DNA of 64,000 nucleotides from an uncultured Rickettsiella sp. (GTDB taxonomy: Bacteria > Pseudomonadota > Gammaproteobacteria > Diplorickettsiales > Diplorickettsiaceae), in NCBI GenBank assembly GCA_947058615.1, contig CAMSHF010000004.1:1-64000 (forward strand). The letters run 5' to 3'. Positions 31,412-40,942 of this stretch are shown here, piece by piece. A program made the position numbers and the translations under genes. The stretch's first letter is position 1; each line of letters opens with the position of its first letter. The notes beneath the pieces are model-generated. The model did not search any database and was not told the origin of the DNA. It saw only the letters and a program-made list of their open reading frames with translations.

Positions 31412-32236
31412 ATGTCAAATTCTAATCCGTTGAATTTAAGTAAGTCCACAAGCGGCGATTATCGGATTCCGATTAAAGCCATTTTTTTAGAGGCTTGGTA
31501 CCGTGTCAAAGGGATGAAGGCCGTTTTTTGGGGAGGCTTTCTTTACTTCATACTCGTGATGGGGGCCGCCTGTGTTTTGATGGGTCTTATATTGGCCCTT
31601 TACGATGTCTTTGTGTTGCCATTGGCAACCGCGCATAGTGCACTTTCTTTTTACCATCTCAAGCTAGGACTTAAATTTATCGTTGTGGGCATTGTCGAAA
31701 TGATACGCTTTTTATTAACGGCTTCATTAGCGTATTTAGCTTTGAAACATTTAAGAAATGAACCTATTCATGCCCGTATGGCTTTTTCATTTCGTCATGC
31801 TTGGCGTCCTTTATTGTGGATTGCCTTATTACTTTATTTATTAAATAGTTTTATTCTTTCGAGTGCAAGTCTTCTTTTGCATAGTGCATTCCAACAACCA
31901 CTCTTTTTTTTAGGTCCTATTTTAGGCAGTATTTTTTCATTGCTCATTTTTTTAATCTGTTTCTTTTTATATTTTTATTTTTCGATCATTGTCTTTATGA
32001 CAGTATTACTGATTCTGGACCAAAAATTATTGATTAAGCAAAGTTTAAGTTTGGCATTTGTGTCTGTTAATCAACATGTCTTTAAAAACATCTTTTTGAT
32101 CATCATGACAAGTATTGTGTTTGGTATTTTAGTGTTGATCACTTTAGGAATGGGTTTGATTTGGTTATTACCGATGACCTCCTTAGTGACCGCTATCCAA
32201 TATAATCAAATTTTTTGTGAAGGTAACTTAGTATAA
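31412..32236 (+). CDS. Hypothetical polytopic membrane protein
   Basis: A 274-residue inner-membrane protein not recognised. About six helices are visible (38-64, 87-111, 132-153, two within 165-202, 226-248) with a soluble start of ~35 residues. No transporter motif or catalytic residue stands out. It lies between aspS and yebC on the same strand, 10 bp before yebC, so it is probably part of that transcript. Confidence 0.75.
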   Translation: MSNSNPLNLSKSTSGDYRIPIKAIFLEAWYRVKGMKAVFWGGFLYFILVMGAACVLMGLILALYDVFVLPLATAHSALSFYHLKLGLKFIVVGIVEMIRFLLTASLAYLALKHLRNEPIHARMAFSFRHAWRPLLWIALLLYLLNSFILSSASLLLHSAFQQPLFFLGPILGSIFSLLIFLICFFLYFYFSIIVFMTVLLILDQKLLIKQSLSLAFVSVNQHVFKNIFLIIMTSIVFGILVLITLGMGLIWLLPMTSLVTAIQYNQIFCEGNLV

Positions 32237-32246
32237 GCAATAGCGT

Positions 32247-32963
32247 ATGGCAGGACATAGTAAATGGGCAAATATACAGCATCGAAAAGGTAAACAAGAT
32301 GCTAAACGAGGTAAATTATTTACCCAATTAATCCGTGAAATTACCGTGGCCGCGCGAATGGGCGGCAGTGATCGCAATAGTAATCCGCGTTTGCGTTTGG
32401 CGTTGGATAAAGCACTCTCGGCGAATATGGCGCGAGATACGATCGATCGTGCGATCCAGCGGGGTGCGGGCGGTTTAGAGGGTGCGCAGATGGAGCAGAT
32501 TCGTTACGAAGGTTACGGACCGAAAGGGGTGGCTGTTTTAGTCGACACCTTAACTGACAATCGTAATCGTACGGTGGCTGAAGTACGGCATGCCTTCAGT
32601 AAGTCGGGTGGTCATTTGAGCACTTTGGGATCGGTCGCTTATTTATTTAGTAAAAAAGGTGTTATTACCTTTCCTCCTGGCGCTGAAGCGGATCGTATTT
32701 TAGAGATTGCTTTAGAGGCAGGGGCCGAAGATGTGGTGACTTATCCTGATAAAAGTACCGATGTAACCGTGGAAGAAAGCCAGCTTGCGGATTTAATCCA
32801 GCGTTACCAAGAAAACAATTTAAAGAGTGCCCATAGTGAAGTGACTTGGTTAGCTCGCACTAAAGTTGAGCTGAATAAAGCGGATCAAGAAAAACTGGAT
32901 CACTTATTGGAAGTACTCGAAGATTTAGATGATGTGCAAAATGTCTATACGAATCAAGCCTAA
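32247..32963 (+). CDS. yebC: YebC/PmpR family protein
   Basis: A 238-residue YebC family protein starting [19 protein letters not shown]. Family members act as transcription regulators in some species and help translation of difficult proline stretches in others. It directly precedes ruvC with a TAATG stop-start overlap, the conserved gammaproteobacterial order. Confidence 0.95.
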   Translation: MAGHSKWANIQHRKGKQDAKRGKLFTQLIREITVAARMGGSDRNSNPRLRLALDKALSANMARDTIDRAIQRGAGGLEGAQMEQIRYEGYGPKGVAVLVDTLTDNRNRTVAEVRHAFSKSGGHLSTLGSVAYLFSKKGVITFPPGAEADRILEIALEAGAEDVVTYPDKSTDVTVEESQLADLIQRYQENNLKSAHSEVTWLARTKVELNKADQEKLDHLLEVLEDLDDVQNVYTNQA

Positions 32964-33514
32964 TGCTTAATCACCCGCTTAATAATACGGAAAGTAAAAA
33001 AGTGATTATTTTAGGTATCGATCCCGGTTCTTGTACGACGGGTTATGGTCTTATCCAAAAGGATGGTTCGCTATTAAATTATCTGGATAGTGGTTGTATT
33101 AAAGTTGCCAAGATTGATTTTTCGCAACGCTTGGAAAAAATATTTACGGGTTTACAAGTGGTCCTACAGCAGCATGCACCGGATGAAGCAGCTGTTGAGC
33201 AAGTCTTTATGCATATTAACCCGACTGCCGCACTCAAGTTAGGTCAAGCGCGCGGTGCGGCATTGGTCGCGGCAGCGTTGGCTAAATTAACGGTGTGTGA
33301 ATATTCTGCGCGGCAGGTTAAACAATCAGTGGTTGGCTATGGCGCCGCAAATAAACAACAAGTACAGCATATGGTGCGTGTTTTATTAAATTTAGACCGT
33401 ACGCCGCCCGCGGATGCAGCGGATGCCTTAGCGATTGCGATCTGTCATGCGCAAGTGCGACAATTAAACGGGAGAGGATTCAGGCAAGGATTTCGACGAG
33501 GAAGAAGACGATGA
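32963..33514 (+). CDS. ruvC: Holliday junction resolvase RuvC
   Basis: Endonuclease (183 aa) that cuts Holliday junctions. The catalytic acidic residues are D20 ([12 protein letters not shown]), E79, D151 and D154 ([10 protein letters not shown]). The start at 32963 adds ~13 residues to the usual N-terminus; no closer in-frame ATG exists. The C-terminus ends in a strongly basic RRGRRR tail. It overlaps ruvA by 4 bp. Confidence 0.95.
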   Translation: MLNHPLNNTESKKVIILGIDPGSCTTGYGLIQKDGSLLNYLDSGCIKVAKIDFSQRLEKIFTGLQVVLQQHAPDEAAVEQVFMHINPTAALKLGQARGAALVAAALAKLTVCEYSARQVKQSVVGYGAANKQQVQHMVRVLLNLDRTPPADAADALAIAICHAQVRQLNGRGFRQGFRRGRRR

Positions 33515-34110
33515 TCAATCGATTGCGCGGTATACTGATTGAAAAGCAACCACCGATTTTATTAGTTGAGGTGGCGGATGCTTTTACTTATGAGGTGCAA
33601 ACCTCGATGCATACTTTTTATCAATTACCGGAATGTGGAGAAAAGGTTTTTTTATACACACAATTTATTGTGCGTGAAGAGGGACATTTTTTGTATGGTT
33701 TTAGCACGGTAGATGAGCGGGCTTTATTTAATCAACTGCTCAAAGTCAATGGTGTTGGGCCTAAAGTGGCTTTAGGGCTTTTATCCAAGATCGAGGTTTC
33801 CGAATTTGTTCGCTGTGTCGAACAACAAAATATCCTTGCTTTACAAGCCGTTCCGGGTATCGGCAAGAAAACGGCTGAGCGTTTAATGATGGAGATGCGT
33901 GATCGATTAAAAATTTTATCCCATAACCAATCTGAAATGTCTGTAAAAAGTGATAGGTTATCACTTCATCAGAATCAACAAGATGCGATTGCGGCCTTGG
34001 TGGCCCTCGGTTATAAAAACCAGGAGGCCAGTCGAGCGGTGTTACAGATCAAAGACAGTTCGCTTCCTTTAGAAGCACTCATTCGACAAGCTTTAACCAG
34101 TGTGGGTTAA
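33511..34110 (+). CDS. ruvA: Holliday junction DNA helicase subunit RuvA
   Basis: DNA-binding subunit (199 aa) that holds the junction for RuvB. OB-fold N-terminus, then two helix-hairpin-helix segments ([15 protein letters not shown] and [15 protein letters not shown]) and the C-terminal RuvB-binding domain ([15 protein letters not shown]). RuvB would normally follow directly, but a minus-strand gene lies between them. Confidence 0.96.
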   Translation: MINRLRGILIEKQPPILLVEVADAFTYEVQTSMHTFYQLPECGEKVFLYTQFIVREEGHFLYGFSTVDERALFNQLLKVNGVGPKVALGLLSKIEVSEFVRCVEQQNILALQAVPGIGKKTAERLMMEMRDRLKILSHNQSEMSVKSDRLSLHQNQQDAIAALVALGYKNQEASRAVLQIKDSSLPLEALIRQALTSVG

Positions 34111-34114
34111 GTTT

Positions 34115-34813
34115 TTATAAAGAAAAATTCGAGTGGTTGCTAGCATCTTCAGGATTCTGATGAACTTCCGCTTGAAAAACTAAAGGCGGGGTGTCAGAAG
34201 AACGATAGTTTCTGCTTGTACTTGGTGTAGATTCTGCTAATAGTGGCGTTGTGGTGAGTACTTCAGCGTGTTGACTTAAAATATGACAAGCCTCTTTAAC
34301 GGCCCCTAATTTGTTTTTAATAGTGAACAAGAGGGTTTTTAGATTTTCAACGGCCGATCGATTATTAAAAATCAAATCGATTAATACCCAAATAAAAACG
34401 CTAACTGGTATTATGGCTAAAAACGGGGAGTGGGATGTGACGGTTATAAAAATGCTTAAAACTATTATAAAACTGACCATGCCGCTTGTATTATCAGGGA
34501 TAATATTTAAAAAATTCTTGATTCGTGGGTAGCGTTCACAGTTTTTTAGATATTTTTTAAGATTTTCTATTAGCGATTGCCTAGAATTGTTGAGAAAATT
34601 TTTCCATTCATCGCTCTGCGAGGAATCGATAGATAAATTATCTAAATCTTGAATAGTCTTAAGACAATCCTGCACTAATTGAGTACGACAACCTTTTAGC
34701 TGTTTAATACTGATTAAATCGAGTTCATTTTCATCCCTCCAAGTCAGTTCCCCAATGCAAGGGATCTGATCTTTTAGTAATTGAGCGGTTTCTTGGGAAA
34801 ATGTTAATAACAT
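34115..34813 (-). CDS. Hypothetical two-helix membrane protein between ruvA and ruvB
   Basis: A 232-residue protein not recognised. Residues 1-105 are hydrophilic and helical, two hydrophobic segments (about 110-128 and 131-149) form a probable membrane hairpin, and the tail is rich in Ser, Thr, Pro and Asn, including a PSTSR motif. Its stop lies 5 bp from the ruvA stop, so it is convergent with ruvA and splits the usual ruvAB pair. Its layout resembles the protein at 5172-5825. Candidate lineage-specific effector or membrane factor; function unknown. Confidence 0.65.
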   Translation of the reverse strand: MLLTFSQETAQLLKDQIPCIGELTWRDENELDLISIKQLKGCRTQLVQDCLKTIQDLDNLSIDSSQSDEWKNFLNNSRQSLIENLKKYLKNCERYPRIKNFLNIIPDNTSGMVSFIIVLSIFITVTSHSPFLAIIPVSVFIWVLIDLIFNNRSAVENLKTLLFTIKNKLGAVKEACHILSQHAEVLTTTPLLAESTPSTSRNYRSSDTPPLVFQAEVHQNPEDASNHSNFSL

Positions 34814-34885
34814 TATTAATGGCTTTTATTTATTGGAGTAAGAAAATGGATCGGTTTTGCATAATAAATATTAGACAGGATTTAC

Positions 34886-34899
34886 TTGACTTAAATCAA
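34886..34899. promoter_or_regulatory. FNR/CRP-like dyad upstream of ruvB
   Basis: TTGAC-TTAA-ATCAA differs by one base from the FNR consensus TTGAT-N4-ATCAA. It is centred about 57 bp before the predicted ruvB transcript start. The same dyad could be a weak hairpin followed by a short T run. Confidence 0.3.
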
Positions 34900-34914
34900 G
34901 CTTTTTATTTCAGT

Positions 34915-34943
34915 TTAACTTGTCTTGCTAAAATTGTTATAAT
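34915..34943 (+). promoter_or_regulatory. Probable sigma70 promoter of ruvB
   Basis: TTAACT (34915-34920) and a perfect TATAAT (34938-34943) are 17 bp apart. A start near 34950 leaves a ~75-nt leader. Its presence fits ruvB having its own promoter after the minus-strand gene separated it from ruvA. Confidence 0.6.
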
Positions 34944-35026
34944 TCACTCATAATAAGTGGTTTGGTTCGTCAAAAATGTATTTGTGTATTTGAATTATAT
35001 CATTCGCTTATCTCCTGCTCTTTATT

Positions 35027-36082
35027 ATGCCAATCTCTGATCGCTTAACGACTGCAAAGAAATTGTCTGAGGACGATAGATTATTACCTCGTATCCGTCC
35101 ACTGGCATTAGCAGATTACTTAGGTCAATCGGCAGTGTGTGAGCAAATGGCTTTGTTTATCCAAGCCGCTCGTGCGAGAACGGAAGCGTTAGATCATGTA
35201 TTAATCGTTGGACCGCCAGGCCTAGGTAAAACCACCTTAGCCCATATTGTGGCGCATGAAATGGGAGTGGCACTGAAACAAACTTCTGGACCGGTTTTAG
35301 AAAGGGCCGGCGATCTGGCGGCCTTGCTAACGCATCTTGAAGCCAAAGAGGTCTTGTTTATTGATGAAATCCATCGTTTAAGTCCAGTGATTGAAGAGAT
35401 ATTGTATCCCGCTTTAGAAGATTACCAACTGGATATCATGATAGGCGAGGGCCCTGCGGCACGTTCGATTAAGCTCGATTTACCGCCCTTTACATTAATT
35501 GGCGCGACAACGCGTGCGGGTTTATTAACCTCACCGCTACGCGATCGATTTGGGATTGTACAACGTTTAGAATTTTATAGTGTTACGGATCTCTGTCGTA
35601 TCGTATCGCGTTCGGCCGGCATTTTAGGCGTGAAAATCGATCCAGAAGGTGCGAATGAAATTGCTAAGCGTGCACGAGGGACGCCACGCATCGCCAATCG
35701 TTTGCTACGCCGCGTCAGAGATTTTGCGGAGGTGAAAGCGGACGGAAAAGTCGATCAATGTTTAGCCGAACAGGCACTTGATCTTTTAGAAGTGGATAGG
35801 GCAGGTTTTGATCAACAAGATCGAAAATTATTATTAACATTATTAGAAAAATTTGAAGGGGGTCCAGTTGGATTAGATAGTCTAGCCGCAGCCATTGGTG
35901 AAGAACGCGATACCATCGAAGAGGTGATCGAACCGTACTTAATTCAGCAAGCCTTTATGATGCGTACACCCCGTGGCCGTATAGCCACTAAAAAAACCTA
36001 TCTCCATTTTGGTTTGACGATGCCGAGTCACCTAAATGGTCAAAAGCAACTCCGTTGTGATTTTTCTGATAAAATAAACTAA
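35027..36082 (+). CDS. ruvB: Holliday junction DNA helicase subunit RuvB
   Basis: Hexameric AAA+ ATPase (351 aa) that drives branch migration. Walker [10 protein letters not shown] (62-70), Walker B FIDEIH (111-116), sensor 1 in IGATTRAG and the C-terminal winged-helix domain ([11 protein letters not shown]) are all present. It is intact although moved away from ruvA. Confidence 0.97.
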   Translation: MPISDRLTTAKKLSEDDRLLPRIRPLALADYLGQSAVCEQMALFIQAARARTEALDHVLIVGPPGLGKTTLAHIVAHEMGVALKQTSGPVLERAGDLAALLTHLEAKEVLFIDEIHRLSPVIEEILYPALEDYQLDIMIGEGPAARSIKLDLPPFTLIGATTRAGLLTSPLRDRFGIVQRLEFYSVTDLCRIVSRSAGILGVKIDPEGANEIAKRARGTPRIANRLLRRVRDFAEVKADGKVDQCLAEQALDLLEVDRAGFDQQDRKLLLTLLEKFEGGPVGLDSLAAAIGEERDTIEEVIEPYLIQQAFMMRTPRGRIATKKTYLHFGLTMPSHLNGQKQLRCDFSDKIN

Positions 36083-36252
36083 GGTTAACTTGTACTCAAA
36101 GCGCATATTTTTATATGTAGCTGATATCCATGTCATTTTTTGTTTAGAAAATATCTAAGACAATAATGAGTACCGCTTAAACTTGATAACAACGCTAACC
36201 AACCCGCAAAAAAGAGCTTTTCGCGTAAGTCCAGTAAAAAAAGAGGTAGACT

Positions 36253-36948
36253 ATGCCAACAATCGATTCATCCCTCTGGGGTTATTTTTCTACTGCCAGT
36301 GGGATTGTTAAATGCGTCATGTTAATTCTGCTTGTCGCATCCATCGTGTCCTGGTCGATGATCTTGCAACGCGGATTTATTTTAAGGCGATCACGAAAAT
36401 TGCTGGCTCAATTTGAAGATAAATTTTGGTCCGGTATTGATCTGGGTAAATTGTACACCGAGCTAAATCGTGAACCCGATCAACACAGCGGTCTGGCCTG
36501 TATTTTTCATGCGGGGTTTCGTGAGTTCATGCGTTTGCATCAACAAGTGGGTGATGCCCCGGTTATTATTATGGAAGGGGTACAGCGTTCAATGCGGATT
36601 GCCTATTCTGAGCAACATCAACAATTGGAAAAACATCTGGATTTTTTAGCGACTTTAGGTTCAACCAGTCCCTATATTGGACTGTTTGGTACGGTGTGGG
36701 GGATTATGACTTCTTTCCAAGCTTTGTCGGCTTCGCAACAGACGGCGACCATTGCCATGGTCGCGCCCGGTATCTCTGAAGCCTTAGTGGCGACGGCCAT
36801 GGGTTTATTTGTCGCCATTCCTGCCGTCATTTTTTATAATCGCTATGCGCATCAAATCCAACACTTATTAGTCAATTATCATCGTTTTCAGGAAGAATTC
36901 TCGAGTATATTGTATCGACAAATTCATGGGAATCTCAGTAATGCATAA
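36253..36948 (+). CDS. tolQ: Tol-Pal system proton channel subunit TolQ
   Basis: Inner-membrane protein (231 aa, three helices) that with TolR converts proton motive force into TolA movement during envelope constriction. The GSTSPYIGLFGTVWGIM and ALVATAMGLFVAIPAVIFYN segments match MotA/TolQ/ExbB helices 2 and 3. GAGGTAG precedes the ATG. ybgC, which usually precedes tolQ, is absent. Confidence 0.96.
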   Translation: MPTIDSSLWGYFSTASGIVKCVMLILLVASIVSWSMILQRGFILRRSRKLLAQFEDKFWSGIDLGKLYTELNREPDQHSGLACIFHAGFREFMRLHQQVGDAPVIIMEGVQRSMRIAYSEQHQQLEKHLDFLATLGSTSPYIGLFGTVWGIMTSFQALSASQQTATIAMVAPGISEALVATAMGLFVAIPAVIFYNRYAHQIQHLLVNYHRFQEEFSSILYRQIHGNLSNA

Positions 36949-37396
36949 TCCTTATCCCATTCCACCCGGACGATCGAAAAGACCGTTAGCTGAAATCAAT
37001 GTCGTTCCTTATATCGATGTCATGTTAGTGTTATTAGTGATCTTTATGGTGACGACGCCCTTACTCTCTCAAGGGATTAAAGTCAATTTGCCACAAGCAA
37101 AAGCACAAACCATAGTGCCTGCTCAAGAACCTCTCATTGTCTCGATTGATGAAAAAGGACTGTATTATTTAAATACCGCAGAACATCCAGAAACCGCATT
37201 AGATGCCCATCAATTGAGCTTAGCGGTCCGTGAGCAAATACGTGATGCAGAACAGAAAAAATCTCCACGCCAAGTGTTTGTAAAAGGGGATAAAAATGTG
37301 GATTATGGTAAGGTCGTCTCCGCGATGGTGTTGTTACAACAAGCCGGCGCAATGAATATTGGTTTGTTAACGGGGTCACCGCGACGAGCGGTTTGA
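36941..37396 (+). CDS. tolR: Tol-Pal system protein TolR
   Basis: Single-span ExbD/TolR protein (151 aa from 36941). The membrane segment EINVVPYIDVMLVLLVIFMV carries the proton-path aspartate D26. ATG 36941 overlaps tolQ by 8 bp; an upstream ATG at 36926 would add five residues and cannot be excluded. Confidence 0.95.
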   Translation: MHNPYPIPPGRSKRPLAEINVVPYIDVMLVLLVIFMVTTPLLSQGIKVNLPQAKAQTIVPAQEPLIVSIDEKGLYYLNTAEHPETALDAHQLSLAVREQIRDAEQKKSPRQVFVKGDKNVDYGKVVSAMVLLQQAGAMNIGLLTGSPRRAV

Positions 37397-37401
37397 CTGT
37401 G

Positions 37402-38247
37402 ATGCTTGCGAGGCGGATTAATAAAGAAAGCTATCGTACTTCGCTGGTTATTGCGATCGTATTGCACGGTGTTTTATTGTTAGCCTTATTCTTAACACTG
37501 CGCCATAGCTCAAAATTATTATTAGCGCCGGCACCCTTGCAAGTCATACATGCAACAGCGGTATCGATGGATGCATGGGTACAAAAATCTACGCCTAAAA
37601 TAAAACCCATAAAACCATTACCTACGGTGGTTGCAAAGACCTTATCCAAACCCGTGTTATTGGAAAAAAGTCCTGTGTTGTTGAAGATTAAGGAGAAAAA
37701 GTGTCATAAAGCTGAACAAGATAGAATGATTCCACTCAAAGTACCGAATAAACACACTTTATTAGTCAAAAAGCCGATTGTTAAAACAAAATTGAACAAA
37801 GTGGTGGAAAATAAACCAAAAAAAGCCATTGTACGGGCCCAGCTCAAGCCATCAAAAGAATCGCTAAAACGAGTTGAAAAAAATATTCAGCAATTACTGG
37901 ATCAGGAAATGAAATCTCTGGCAAAACAACAAATCAATGTAGCACGCAATGCGGCGACGACAGATAAGTATCGACATCTCATCTTACAAGCGATTGCTCA
38001 ACAATGGATTATTCCACCGGAAACCAATAAACACTTAGAGACGAAATTAACCGTGCATTTGGCACCGGGAGGCATGGTGTTAGAGGTTATTATTGTGAAA
38101 AGCAGTGGTAATCCGGTACTCGATCGATCGGCACAAACCGCCGTGTATAAAGCCTCGCCGTTGCCTGTGCCAAAAAATAGGGGTTTGTTTTCTACGTTTC
38201 AACAAATCAACCTCACCGTACGACCCGAGGGAATTATGACTCAATAG
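37402..38247 (+). CDS. tolA: Tol-Pal system protein TolA
   Basis: Inner-membrane anchored protein (281 aa) spanning the periplasm. It has one N-terminal helix (14-33), a Lys-rich middle, and a C-terminal globular domain (from about 185) with the YRHLILQAIAQQWIIP and LAPGGMVLEVIIVKSSGNPVLDRSA segments of the TolA/TonB-C type. It is shorter than E. coli TolA (421) because the helical middle is reduced. A TTG at 37393 is an alternative start. Confidence 0.9.
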   Translation: MLARRINKESYRTSLVIAIVLHGVLLLALFLTLRHSSKLLLAPAPLQVIHATAVSMDAWVQKSTPKIKPIKPLPTVVAKTLSKPVLLEKSPVLLKIKEKKCHKAEQDRMIPLKVPNKHTLLVKKPIVKTKLNKVVENKPKKAIVRAQLKPSKESLKRVEKNIQQLLDQEMKSLAKQQINVARNAATTDKYRHLILQAIAQQWIIPPETNKHLETKLTVHLAPGGMVLEVIIVKSSGNPVLDRSAQTAVYKASPLPVPKNRGLFSTFQQINLTVRPEGIMTQ

Positions 38248-38259
38248 TAATAGTTTTTT

Positions 38260-39165
38260 TCACAAGGTTTCAAATTTATTTGAAGCGATTTGATCTGGCT
38301 CAAGAAGCGGTTGGCTTGAAATTCTAGGTAATGTAGAACATCTTTGGGAGAGTTTTCTGCTAAAATAGTCTATGTCTGAGTTTAAATCATTTAAATATTT
38401 TTCAATATTAACTATTGGATTTTCATTTTTCCCTAATTCAATGATCCGCTCGAATATTAATTGATGAGGTTGGGTAATCAATAGTCTTGTTAGATAGTCT
38501 TTCAAGGGTTCCCATATCGATTCGCGAGCCTCAGGACTCAACAAGAATTGATGAACTGAATCATCTTCTAAGCGCCTAAGGTTTTCCGCTGTTAACAGGT
38601 TTGTTTCCTTTAAAGCAATCAAAATGATAGCCATGTTAGTGGCAAACGGTGGTTTTTTAAGAATAGCGTTAAAGTTATCTTGATTTAAGCAATGGTGATC
38701 ATTCAGTGTATTCACGGCTTGAGCAATATTATTAAACTCTTTTGGAACAACCTCTTCAATCGCATTAAAATTAGCTTTTGTTAAAAGCTCGTGGCGATGT
38801 AACTGTTCCACTATTTTTGCAAGTGCTTGAAGAACCTTCGCTTCGAGCTTGTTTAATTTTTCTAAATAACTTGACTCAAAGATCTTAGCCGTACAGAGCT
38901 GATCGGTTATTTTAGGGACGTCATTTAAGTTTTGTTCTTCTAAATAAGTTAATAAGGTTTGATAAACTTGATAAGAGGCTTGTATAGGACGCGGTAGGTT
39001 TTCAATAAAACAGTGATAAAGTTTAAAATGATTGCTTTGATCGGTTTCGTTTAATGAACGTAACGCGCGTATAGCGGCCTGATCACGACGAAAGAGGCGC
39101 CGCCAGAAACCTTTTCTTTGATCATAATTAGCTAAGGCCTCTTGTATGGCTTCGGGGAATGGCAT
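38260..39165 (-). CDS. Hypothetical repeat protein between tolA and tolB
   Basis: A 301-residue soluble, helical protein of unknown function. Residues 127-200 contain a degenerate repeat of about 32 residues: LLTKANFNAI..., CLNQDNFNAI..., LLTAENLRRL.... An AGGAG ribosome site lies 5 nt before the ATG. It is convergent with tolA (12 bp apart) and separates tolQRA from tolB-pal. Helical-repeat proteins often bind other proteins, so a secreted host-interaction protein is possible, but this is inference. Confidence 0.7.
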   Translation of the reverse strand: MPFPEAIQEALANYDQRKGFWRRLFRRDQAAIRALRSLNETDQSNHFKLYHCFIENLPRPIQASYQVYQTLLTYLEEQNLNDVPKITDQLCTAKIFESSYLEKLNKLEAKVLQALAKIVEQLHRHELLTKANFNAIEEVVPKEFNNIAQAVNTLNDHHCLNQDNFNAILKKPPFATNMAIILIALKETNLLTAENLRRLEDDSVHQFLLSPEARESIWEPLKDYLTRLLITQPHQLIFERIIELGKNENPIVNIEKYLNDLNSDIDYFSRKLSQRCSTLPRISSQPLLEPDQIASNKFETL

Positions 39166-39187
39166 AGTAACTCCTTGTTATTACCTA

Positions 39188-39211
39188 TTGAATTGCAAAT
39201 TGAATTGCAAA
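39188..39211. repeat. Perfect tandem repeat of a 12-mer
   Basis: TTGAATTGCAAA occurs twice in direct succession, at 39188-39199 and 39200-39211. It lies 23 bp upstream of the minus-strand repeat-protein gene and between that gene and the divergent MFS gene, so it may be a regulator binding site. Confidence 0.7.
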
Positions 39212-39387
39212 CTTTCAGATTAAATACAGGATAAGTATAAAGTACTTACATGGAAATAGTCATGTCCTTTTTGATAGGTAAAATATCAAGATAGACAAAA
39301 TTTTTTTCACTGTTTAATATGATTTGTCCTATGAGGTCACTTTTTAACAGTTTAATGTCAGTGAGTCTAAGTTGAGATTATACAACA

Positions 39388-40671
39388 ATGTCGAATAACC
39401 GTTTTATCCAACGCTGTCTACAGCACCCTTATTACCCTTGGTTAGTTTGGGGTTTAGCAGCAGGTGCTTTTTTTATTGAATATTTTGCCCGAGTTGCGCC
39501 GGGTGTGATGGCCGACTCTTTGATGCGCGATTTTAAAGTGCAGGCTTTAGCCTTGGGAAGTTTATCGGCTTTTTTTTATTATACTTATGTCGGCATGCAG
39601 ATTCCGGTCGGTATTTTGGTTGATCGATTTAGCCTACGTTGGTTATTGACCAGCATGATTCTGCTTTGTGGTGTATCTTGTCTTATTTTTGCGACCACAA
39701 CTCAGCTTGAAATGGCGGCCTTTGCGCGCTTAGCGATGGGCTTTGGTGCCGCCTTTGCTTTTGTGAGTGCATTAAAAGTGGCAGCGGTGTGGTTTCCGGC
39801 GCAAAAATTTGGATTATTAGCTGGTTTAACACAGGCTTTAGGGATGTTGGGTGCTGCCGTGGGTCAAATGCCAATGGCCTATTTAGTCGAGCATTTCGGT
39901 TGGCGTAACGCGTTGGTTTTTATTGCTAGTTTAATGATCTTACTGTCTATCTTAGTGTTGTTATTGGTTCGTGATCGCAATTTGTCAACCGCTCAAACTC
40001 AGGCTAAAAAATCGTTAACACAATCACCTTGGTCAGGCCTAGTGCGGGTATTGAAAAATCGACAAAGTTGGTGGAACGCTTTATTAGCGGGTTTGTTATA
40101 TGCACCTACAGCAGCATTAGCCGAACTATGGGGCGTTAAATTTTTCCGTCAGACTTATCATTTAACCAATGAAGTGGCGGCGCTGGGTATCAGTTTAATC
40201 TTTATTGGTTGGACGGTAGGCGGCCCTTTAATCGGTTGGATTTCAGATAAAATTCAACGCCGTAAACCGATTATCATTTTGTCGGCCAGTTTTAGTTTAT
40301 TATTTGCGAGTCTCGTCATTTTAGTACCGGGCTTGCCTTTGGGCATTTTATTTAGTTTATTATTTTTATATGGATTTGCGAATACCGGTGTGGCAACGGC
40401 TTATGCGGTAGCCTCTGAAATTAATCCGCAAGCGGTGGCTGGAACTTCCGTTGCCTTTGCGAACATGGCCTCAGTGATTATTGGTGCAGGGTTCCAACCG
40501 CTAATAGGCTGGTTATTGCAGAAAAATTGGAGTGGATTAATGATACAAGGTTTGCCTTATTATTCTAATTACGACTTTCGTTCGGCTTTATTGATCTTGC
40601 TTATCTGTTTATTATTAGCCATCTTTGTGGCTTGCGGTATTAAAGAAACCTATTGTCGACGTATTTATTAG
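39388..40671 (+). CDS. Major facilitator superfamily transporter
   Basis: A 427-residue, 12-helix MFS protein. Motif A-like GILVDRFSLRW lies in loop 2-3 and WISDKIQRRKP in loop 8-9; AARLAMGFG-like and FGWRNALVFIA segments also fit the fold. Substrate unknown; similar carriers are abundant in Legionella and Coxiella. It is part of the block that separates tolA from tolB. Confidence 0.88.
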   Translation: MSNNRFIQRCLQHPYYPWLVWGLAAGAFFIEYFARVAPGVMADSLMRDFKVQALALGSLSAFFYYTYVGMQIPVGILVDRFSLRWLLTSMILLCGVSCLIFATTTQLEMAAFARLAMGFGAAFAFVSALKVAAVWFPAQKFGLLAGLTQALGMLGAAVGQMPMAYLVEHFGWRNALVFIASLMILLSILVLLLVRDRNLSTAQTQAKKSLTQSPWSGLVRVLKNRQSWWNALLAGLLYAPTAALAELWGVKFFRQTYHLTNEVAALGISLIFIGWTVGGPLIGWISDKIQRRKPIIILSASFSLLFASLVILVPGLPLGILFSLLFLYGFANTGVATAYAVASEINPQAVAGTSVAFANMASVIIGAGFQPLIGWLLQKNWSGLMIQGLPYYSNYDFRSALLILLICLLLAIFVACGIKETYCRRIY

Positions 40672-40942
40672 CCTAAAGTGCGCATCTAATTCTTTCGTAA
40701 TCATTTTCATTGACTTTATTAAATAACGTAGGATGCCTTTAAAATTGAAATAAATTAAAAATTAGTAATTTTTTTTAAAAAAATAGTTGGCTATTTATTC
40801 ATTAATTTAGATGAACTCGCAATTCGAGTAATTTGCATTAAAATGGGAACTGGCCCAAAAATTTCATAAAATTATTGGTTCGGCGGTATTCAGCGCGAGC
40901 GAATAGGGTTCTCATTAAACTTGATACACATTGAGTCATTTT

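Noticed and set aside
37402-38247. tolA as a degraded pseudogene because of its short length
   Set aside because: The frame is intact with membrane helix, Lys-rich middle and C-terminal domain; short TolA proteins are normal in some lineages.
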